A stretch of 47,319 nt of DNA from WHTI01 sp963826105 (GTDB lineage: Bacteria > Actinomycetota > CADDZG01 > WHSQ01): assembly GCA_963826105.1 (NCBI GenBank), contig CAWGWA010000010.1:1-47319 (forward strand), given 5' to 3'. The position numbers were made by a program, and so were the translations under genes. The notes below the pieces were generated by a model. It worked only from the letters and a program-made list of their open reading frames with translations, was not told the origin of the DNA and made no database searches. Positions 42,970 to 47,319 of this stretch are shown piece by piece (the first letter of the stretch is position 1; the number at the start of each line of letters is the position of its first letter).

Positions 42970-43052
42970 GCTGACCGATTCAGAGAGTTTCTGTTTGACC
43001 TCCACGCGCGTGGGTAGCACTCCATCCCCATCACTTAGAGAAGGAGGCGCTC

Positions 43053-43541
43053 GTGGCAGATCTAACGAACCTCGAAGACAAGCTCGGCGAGGTAATCGGA
43101 CTCGCTCAGGCCGCGCAGGGCGCGACCCAGAAGATCGAGAAGATGGTGGATGACTCCGAGCTCTCAAAGAAGCTCGAGACGATGCGGTCCGAGGCGGAGG
43201 AGGCCGAGAGCCGCGGCACCGATCTCGCGAGCAACCTCGAGGGCAAGAAGACGGCCATCCTCGAGAAGGCCCGCGAGACCAAGCAGAAGGCCGAAGAGAT
43301 GATGAGCACCTATCTCGATGAGGATGCGGACGATCTCGACGGCTTCGAATTCCTCACGATGGCGGAAGCGGGAGAGGTCGGTCACTGGAAGGTCATGACC
43401 CAGATGGCCGAGGGCACCTCATACGTCGACATCGTCGAGTTCGGTCGGTGGGGCATTCCGATCCAGGAGCGCCACTTCGAAGAGGTCCAGGCCGCGTGCC
43501 TGAAGCTCGCCGAAGAGGAAGACGCGGAGGAAACTGAGTAG
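43053..43541 (+). CDS. Small acidic helical protein, unknown
   Basis: 162 aa from GTG 43053 with a strong AAGGAGG (43040-43046). The first 90 residues are a highly charged coiled-coil-like helix (repeats of Glu, Lys and Ala with heptad spacing). The rest (about 95-155) reads FEFLTMAEAGEVGHWKVM and WGIPIQERHFEEVQ, a short helical domain with Glu and His residues spaced as in ferritin-like DUF892-type proteins, though no known family is clear. The gene stands alone, closed by a very strong terminator, suggesting high expression, perhaps a stress or surface-growth protein. Confidence 0.75.
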   Translation: MADLTNLEDKLGEVIGLAQAAQGATQKIEKMVDDSELSKKLETMRSEAEEAESRGTDLASNLEGKKTAILEKARETKQKAEEMMSTYLDEDADDLDGFEFLTMAEAGEVGHWKVMTQMAEGTSYVDIVEFGRWGIPIQERHFEEVQAACLKLAEEEDAEETE

Positions 43542-43557
43542 CTCTAACGACCGAGAT

Positions 43558-43590
43558 GACGAGGGGGCCCGTCAAGAGGGCCCCCTCGTC
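43558..43590 (+). terminator. Strong terminator
   Basis: 13-bp perfect stem GACGAGGGGGCCC (43558-43570) with GGGCCCCCTCGTC (43578-43590) and a 7-base loop, 16 bases after the acidic-protein stop. No clear T-run follows. Confidence 0.85.
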
Positions 43591-43609
43591 GCGTCCGGGG
43601 ATATTCAAT

Positions 43610-43990
43610 GGTTTCGAAGGACCGGAGCAGGAGAAAACCTACTCGGACGAACCAATCCAGGCAGGCGGCGGACGAAAGGAACGGGGAAAGAACAGTCGTG
43701 GGCTGGCTTCGCTGACTCTTGTCTTGGGCATGACGCTACTTCTGGTTGTCTCGTCACCGGCCCTGGCCCATCACAAACCTTGGCACGATCGCCCGGGTGG
43801 GCGTGGCACCGCTCAAGGGGAAAGGAAGCCCAAGAAGGAAAGAAGCCAAAGAAGCACGACAAGGGTGAGGGAACGTTGGTGGGTGCGTTCGACCTGACCA
43901 TCCCGCGGACCTGCCGACGATCGGCTGGGGTGCTACAGCGTCGAGAGATCCTCAACAATCAGGTTCTTTCGATGCACCCACATTGCGAAG
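43610..43990 (+). pseudogene. Possible remnant of a small secreted protein
   Basis: A signal peptide is visible in one frame (RKERGKNSRGLASLTLV, then VVSSPALA-HH, about 43673-43775), but with no normal start codon at a suitable place. After about 43810 a second frame, offset from the first, looks more natural (KKPKKHDKGEGTLVGAFDLT, to about 43900). Together they suggest a broken gene, or sequence error. On the far side is the convergent lipoprotein gene. The function is not known. Confidence 0.35.
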
Positions 43991-45066
43991 GGCAACCCGC
44001 TGCTGTCGAGAGCGAGGTGTCGGTAGGGGCCGCCTAGCTCGCTTGCTCGCTGCAACCGGACCGGCGTGCCGACCGTGCCGTCATTTGTCACCTTCAGGTA
44101 CCACCAATCATCGATCCTTCGCTTCCCGTACGTGCCTGCGAAGAGCAGGAAGTGAACCGTGCCATCGGGTGCCACCTCCCGCTCCCAAGCGACCCGCCCA
44201 GGTGCGAAGTTGCCCCTCGAGGTTTGGAGCCGAAGATGGATCTCGCGAGACCAGTTGACCTCAGTCGAGGTAACGGTGAGTGGGACCACACGGTCATCCA
44301 CGAAAGGCTCGAATTCAACCCAGCCATCCAAGAATGGAACCCCCGGAACCTCTTCCATTGTGGCCTCGTTCGGACTCAGCACTACCTCTACAGGCACCTC
44401 CTCCGTGGAGAGTCCGGCTTGCTCGAAGACCGTGTAGTAGATGCTCTCGCCACTGGTGCTGAAGGTCGAGTACCCCTCACTTGCCGTTGGTCGAGTCTGG
44501 GTCGGGTCTGTCGTCGTGAATCTGGCGGTGAAGTCTCGTGCCTGTGTCAGAACCACTGGAGCTCCGGTGGAGGTTGCCTGGACATCAGTGGCCCGGAGCC
44601 CGAACACGTTTGCTCTCGTCTGAGATTGATACTTTGACTCGAGGTCGTACATTGCAATCCGTGACTTGACGTTGTCTAGGATCAGGATCTGATCTCCCGC
44701 AACATCAAATGAACCGGGCGTCAACGATTCGGCGCAAGGGCAGGGAGATTGACAGGACTTTCCTTCACACCGGGGAACGTAACCAAGCTCGCTCCCTGCT
44801 TCGCCGTATTCAATGAGAGCTACAAGACTGCCAACTTCGGCCGGCGCCTCAAAGTCGAGAATCCTCCGGACAGTCTCTTCATCAATTCCGTCTTGCCCAA
44901 GTCCAGAGCTGCTGGGCGCAATCGTTGCCGGAGGGCTGTCGCCAGCCCCGGGTTCGTTCGCGACACAACTACCAAACCCGAGACTGGCGATCAGAATCCC
45001 GATCAGCCAACTAGACGCATTGTGGGAAGCACTCTGGCGTCCAACCCGTTCTCTGCGCTGCTTCAT
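43933..45066 (-). CDS. Lipoprotein with beta-propeller-like repeats (cassette gene 3)
   Basis: 377 aa from ATG 45066 (GGAGAG upstream; a longer frame to 45120 is inside the NlpC/P60 gene). The lipoprotein signal ends at FGSC (Cys34). A Pro/Ser linker leads to a beta-rich domain with SFDVAGDQILILDNVKSRI, a NHL-type blade ending in AMYDLE, and late blades with DGTVHFLLFAGTYG and HLALDSSGLPFAMWV. Two Cys pairs near residue 105-115 could form disulfides. I do not recognise a known family. It overlaps the upstream gene by 56 bases. Shares its blade pattern with the first cassette gene. Confidence 0.7.
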   Translation of the reverse strand: MKQRRERVGRQSASHNASSWLIGILIASLGFGSCVANEPGAGDSPPATIAPSSSGLGQDGIDEETVRRILDFEAPAEVGSLVALIEYGEAGSELGYVPRCEGKSCQSPCPCAESLTPGSFDVAGDQILILDNVKSRIAMYDLESKYQSQTRANVFGLRATDVQATSTGAPVVLTQARDFTARFTTTDPTQTRPTASEGYSTFSTSGESIYYTVFEQAGLSTEEVPVEVVLSPNEATMEEVPGVPFLDGWVEFEPFVDDRVVPLTVTSTEVNWSREIHLRLQTSRGNFAPGRVAWEREVAPDGTVHFLLFAGTYGKRRIDDWWYLKVTNDGTVGTPVRLQRASELGGPYRHLALDSSGLPFAMWVHRKNLIVEDLSTL

Positions 45067-45679
45067 ATCTACTCTCCGACCGGTACGATTCCAGATTCCT
45101 GATCGTGCCGCAGGCCTCACACTTTGCTTGAATCACGCGATCCTGCCCCTGGCTTGTATTCGGAGTCCAGATCATAGCGACGTGCCCGGTGGGGCCCCCG
45201 TCGTTGTACGCGAGAGCCTCCATCTCATAGGCGTTTGCTTTTGCGATGTCGTTGATCGGAGACCCTGGGGGGTTCTTGAAAGCAAGACTGCTGTAAGGGC
45301 CGTGGAGATAGCGTGAGTCGTTCCAATACTGCTTGCCATTCTGGCCATAGGTGTTCTCAAGCGCCCAGCTCTTGAATGTAAGACCAGAGCAATCGCCACC
45401 TTCACCATGAGTGCTCTCCGTCAGGGTCGGATCGTTAGGTTGGGCATCCACGCCATTGTTGTTCCAGCAACCACCGCCGTAGTGGTATCCCTCACCCAAC
45501 GCGACGTCTGCGTAGGCCATTGCCTGGCTCTTCTTCCAATTGCTGAGGTCGGTGCCGTTGCCCTGAAATCCACAGTTGTTGTCGGCCCATCCAGCCCAAG
45601 CGGGCGATGGATTCATCACCACGAGGAGCGCGACTATCAACAAGATTGCATCCAAAGCGGACACTCTCGACCGTTTCAC
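45011..45679 (-). CDS. Secreted NlpC/P60-like peptidase (cassette gene 2)
   Basis: 222 aa with a signal peptide (MKRSRVSALDA, hydrophobic core, cleaved after PAWA at about residue 29). NlpC/P60 hallmarks: GEGYHYGGGCW (matching the GxxYxxGG motif), catalytic Cys97 in GDCSGLTFKSW, and His166 in GHVAMIW; the third polar residue is not certain. The family cleaves cell-wall peptides. The enzyme has three extra Cys near residues 36-71 and two or more at the C-terminus (CEACG, ECFPQC), so it is probably disulfide-stabilised outside the cell. Coupled to both neighbours: ATG overlaps the previous stop by 4 bases. Confidence 0.78.
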   Translation of the reverse strand: MKRSRVSALDAILLIVALLVVMNPSPAWAGWADNNCGFQGNGTDLSNWKKSQAMAYADVALGEGYHYGGGCWNNNGVDAQPNDPTLTESTHGEGGDCSGLTFKSWALENTYGQNGKQYWNDSRYLHGPYSSLAFKNPPGSPINDIAKANAYEMEALAYNDGGPTGHVAMIWTPNTSQGQDRVIQAKCEACGTIRNLESYRSESRYEAAQRTGWTPECFPQCV

Positions 45680-47025
45680 GATCCCTCTCCTTGGCCTAGA
45701 TCGAAGCTTCTTATTTCGAGTCCGCCTTCATCGCTAAACAACTGATAGAGACGATTGTCTTGTCCCAAACGGAACTGGCTGAGGGAGGCTGTCTCTGCAA
45801 ACTCCCCGTTCTCAATTCCGACATGCTCGAGCACTGTTCCATCGGCTCCTAGATGAATCATTTCGTGGTGGTCGGCGGGCTCAGGTTCTTCAGTCCAGGT
45901 TTGTACGACGATCCAGTAGCCGCCGGTGTTGTCCGGCTCGACGACGCTGAGTGCCCCTAAGTAGCGATCCTGAGGAGCCACCAGACTGAAACGCCCTCCT
46001 ATCAAAGGATCTACCGGCGCGACGTCAAGGCGTCTCCAATGGTGGACTCGACGCAGCAGTTCACCTGCGGAGGAAGGCATACCCATTTGCAGTGTCGGCT
46101 CCAATGCGCCGTCGCCTTGCATGACTGGCCGCCACGTGTCGCTTGGGGTCCCGTATACCCAGGCGATCCCCTCTTCGACGCGAAGCAAGGCGGGCTCCAA
46201 CTCCGGAGTTGGCACCGTAGAGACATGCGTCGGTTCGGCGAAGGGAACTTGAGAAGGTGTGACGTGGTGCACAACCGGACGTGACTGATCCGCTGCTGGC
46301 ACCGTGTCCAGCACGAAGAAGGTTCCGTCGTTAGAAACAGCCAGGTCTCCTAGAGGACCAACTTGGATCGAGACCGAATTGATCAACACACCAAGCTCGT
46401 TAAAGACTTGGACACGATCGTTCAGCTGGTCTAACAGATAGATGTTCCCCTGCTCATCTGCATCCACCGCCTGAGGGCCGATAGTCGCAGCCTCGCGACC
46501 AAGGTCGATTCCCGCTTGACCGGGAGAGGAGCCCCATTCAAGCCTGAAAGACGCATCCGCAACCCGGCCTCCCTCAAACGGAACTGACTCGAGCGTGCGC
46601 GTTTCTGCTGCTGGCAACACATATGCGCGCAAGGGGTTGCCTTGACCTTCCACCGGGAAAGTCGTTGAAGAACCCGAGTCTCGGTCTGTGACCTCGAGGT
46701 AGTAGTCGATGAACGCGGTGTCGGGTACAGGCAGCTTGAAACTCACACCGTAGCCCTGCAGGAGTTGTGGCAACTCCGTCCATGAGGACTGACCTTGAGG
46801 CCTCGTGTACAGAACGGTGGCAACGTCGCATGACTCGTCGATGTCACCAGAGCAGACAACCGTAAAGGGAACGCTAAGAAGCGGTGCTTCCGCGTCCACC
46901 AGGATCGGAGTCGACGACCCAACGTCGAAGCTGACCGGCTCTGGTTCCGTCGGAGTGGACGACCCTTTTGGCAATCCCAAGGTCAAGGCGCCGACCAATA
47001 GCACAACCAATGTAAGCCAAGGCAT
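45676..47025 (-). CDS. Secreted NHL-type beta-propeller protein (cassette gene 1)
   Basis: 449 aa from ATG 47025 (AGAGGC upstream; the frame is open to 47085). An N-terminal hydrophobic segment (about 3-20) is a signal peptide or anchor. A first domain (about 30-140) is Ig-like, rich in Val, Ser, Thr and Pro. From about 170, NHL-type blades follow: GPQAVDADEQGNIYLLDQLN, RVQVFNELG, GDLAVSNDGTFFVLDT, then LGADGTVLEHVG and LGQDNRLYQLF. No enzyme motif is seen; propellers of this class bind partners. The gene begins a three-gene operon with clear AT-rich upstream DNA. Confidence 0.7.
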   Translation of the reverse strand: MPWLTLVVLLVGALTLGLPKGSSTPTEPEPVSFDVGSSTPILVDAEAPLLSVPFTVVCSGDIDESCDVATVLYTRPQGQSSWTELPQLLQGYGVSFKLPVPDTAFIDYYLEVTDRDSGSSTTFPVEGQGNPLRAYVLPAAETRTLESVPFEGGRVADASFRLEWGSSPGQAGIDLGREAATIGPQAVDADEQGNIYLLDQLNDRVQVFNELGVLINSVSIQVGPLGDLAVSNDGTFFVLDTVPAADQSRPVVHHVTPSQVPFAEPTHVSTVPTPELEPALLRVEEGIAWVYGTPSDTWRPVMQGDGALEPTLQMGMPSSAGELLRRVHHWRRLDVAPVDPLIGGRFSLVAPQDRYLGALSVVEPDNTGGYWIVVQTWTEEPEPADHHEMIHLGADGTVLEHVGIENGEFAETASLSQFRLGQDNRLYQLFSDEGGLEIRSFDLGQGEGS

Positions 47026-47085
47026 CGGTTTGCCTCTAGACCCCAGAACCCCACTCCTAGAGAAGACAAATCTCCCACCAAGCAA

Positions 47086-47246
47086 TTTCGCCCGCCCCCT
47101 AACTTCCCCTTGCCCAGAGCCCCATACTCCAGGTTTTGAGCCTTATATAGCATATTATTAGCCTCTAAGTCCATTTAGACTACTTCATAGGGGTTTGGGT
47201 TGCCGTGTGAGGTTGCCGTCTGAGGAGAAAGCGTCGTCCCGGGCTA
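47086..47246. promoter_or_regulatory. Likely promoter and repeats before the secreted cassette
   Basis: On the minus strand, an AT-rich stretch (about 47140-47162, TAATATGCTATATAAGG) is a good -10 context for the cassette operon. TCTAA (47164-47168) and TTAGA (47175-47179) form a small inverted repeat just upstream. The tandem repeat at 47199-47224 is beyond it. Confidence 0.4.
47199..47224. repeat. Tandem 13-bp repeat GTTGCCGTGTGAG
   Basis: Two adjacent copies, 47199-47211 and 47212-47224, differing at one base (GTG versus CTG in the second half). It sits about 20 bases from the inverted repeat upstream of the cassette, so it may be an operator. Confidence 0.55.
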
Positions 47247-47319
47247 CTAGCGACGTTTCCAATCGCTGATGAACTTGGCAATGGGAAAACTGTTGCGCGC
47301 CTGACCAGGACTCCTGCGG
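47247..47319 (-). CDS. Possible 3' end of a neighbouring gene
   Basis: An open frame runs into the window edge on the minus strand and ends NSFPIAKFISDWKRR and a stop at 47247-47249. Only 23 residues are visible, so this is a weak guess; no family can be named. Confidence 0.2.
   Translation of the reverse strand, partial: RRSPGQARNSFPIAKFISDWKRR

Noticed and set aside
1..47319. CRISPR array, tRNA or rRNA genes, or insertion sequences
   Set aside because: No regularly spaced repeats, tRNA T-arm consensus or transposase motifs were seen by eye; small or diverged tRNAs cannot be excluded without a covariance search.

Overview
The window is the replication-origin neighbourhood of a high-GC member of the Actinomycetota (Actinobacteria). 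The strongest evidence is gene order. On the left is a block equivalent to Mycobacterium tuberculosis Rv0046c-Rv0051 (ino1, PadR regulator, DUF5318, class A PBP, GT87 transferase). Next comes a block equivalent to Rv3907c-Rv3924c (pcnA, DUF6049, murJ plus kinase, ECF sigma, anti-sigma, trxB, cwlM, parB, parA, rsmG, jag, yidC, yidD, rnpA, rpmH). Last is Rv0001-Rv0007 (dnaA, dnaN, recF, dciA, gyrB, gyrA, DUF3566). Phylum is well supported; class or genus cannot be told from the sequence alone.

Layout. 1-4229 (minus): cell-wall operon of GNAT acetyltransferase, DUF5318, class A PBP and GT87 transferase. 4230-4369: divergent control region with three identical palindromic boxes. 4370-6141 (plus): PadR regulator and inositol-phosphate synthase, closed by a terminator. 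6163-9663: MFS carrier convergent with a methyltransferase-pcnA pair. 9974-11429: lone PilT ATPase divergent from a KGG stress peptide. 11509-19272 (plus): DUF6049, MurJ flippase, membrane protein, Ser/Thr kinase, ECF sigma, zinc anti-sigma and a lipoprotein, mostly with overlapping ends. 19318-21992 (plus): trxB, M23 peptidase, CwlM. 21989-26758 (minus): parB, parA, rsmG, a parS site, jag, yidC, yidD, rnpA, rpmH. 26759-36294: origin region, dnaA, dnaN, recF, dciA, gyrB, gyrA. 36381-40634: DUF3566 and an OpuC-like osmolyte ABC importer. 40683-43541: CDF metal transporter with a family 3 binding lipoprotein, a DUF1684 gene and a small acidic protein. 43600-47319: accessory region with a secreted three-gene cassette on the minus strand.

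The core genes couple envelope growth (PBP, MurJ, kinase, CwlM, GT87, inositol phosphate for phosphatidylinositol lipids) to origin segregation (parABS), initiation (dnaA, dnaN, dciA), protein insertion (yidC, yidD) and supercoiling (gyrase).

Four genes (GT87, rnpA, recF, DUF1684) are each split by one reading-frame change in a short GC-rich stretch. As rnpA is normally essential, sequencing or assembly indels are the likeliest cause. The best candidates for something undescribed are the propeller - NlpC/P60 - propeller lipoprotein cassette at 43.9-47.1 kb, the three-box operator before the PadR gene, the unfused MurJ and intact kinase pair, and the terminator-like leader before gyrB.
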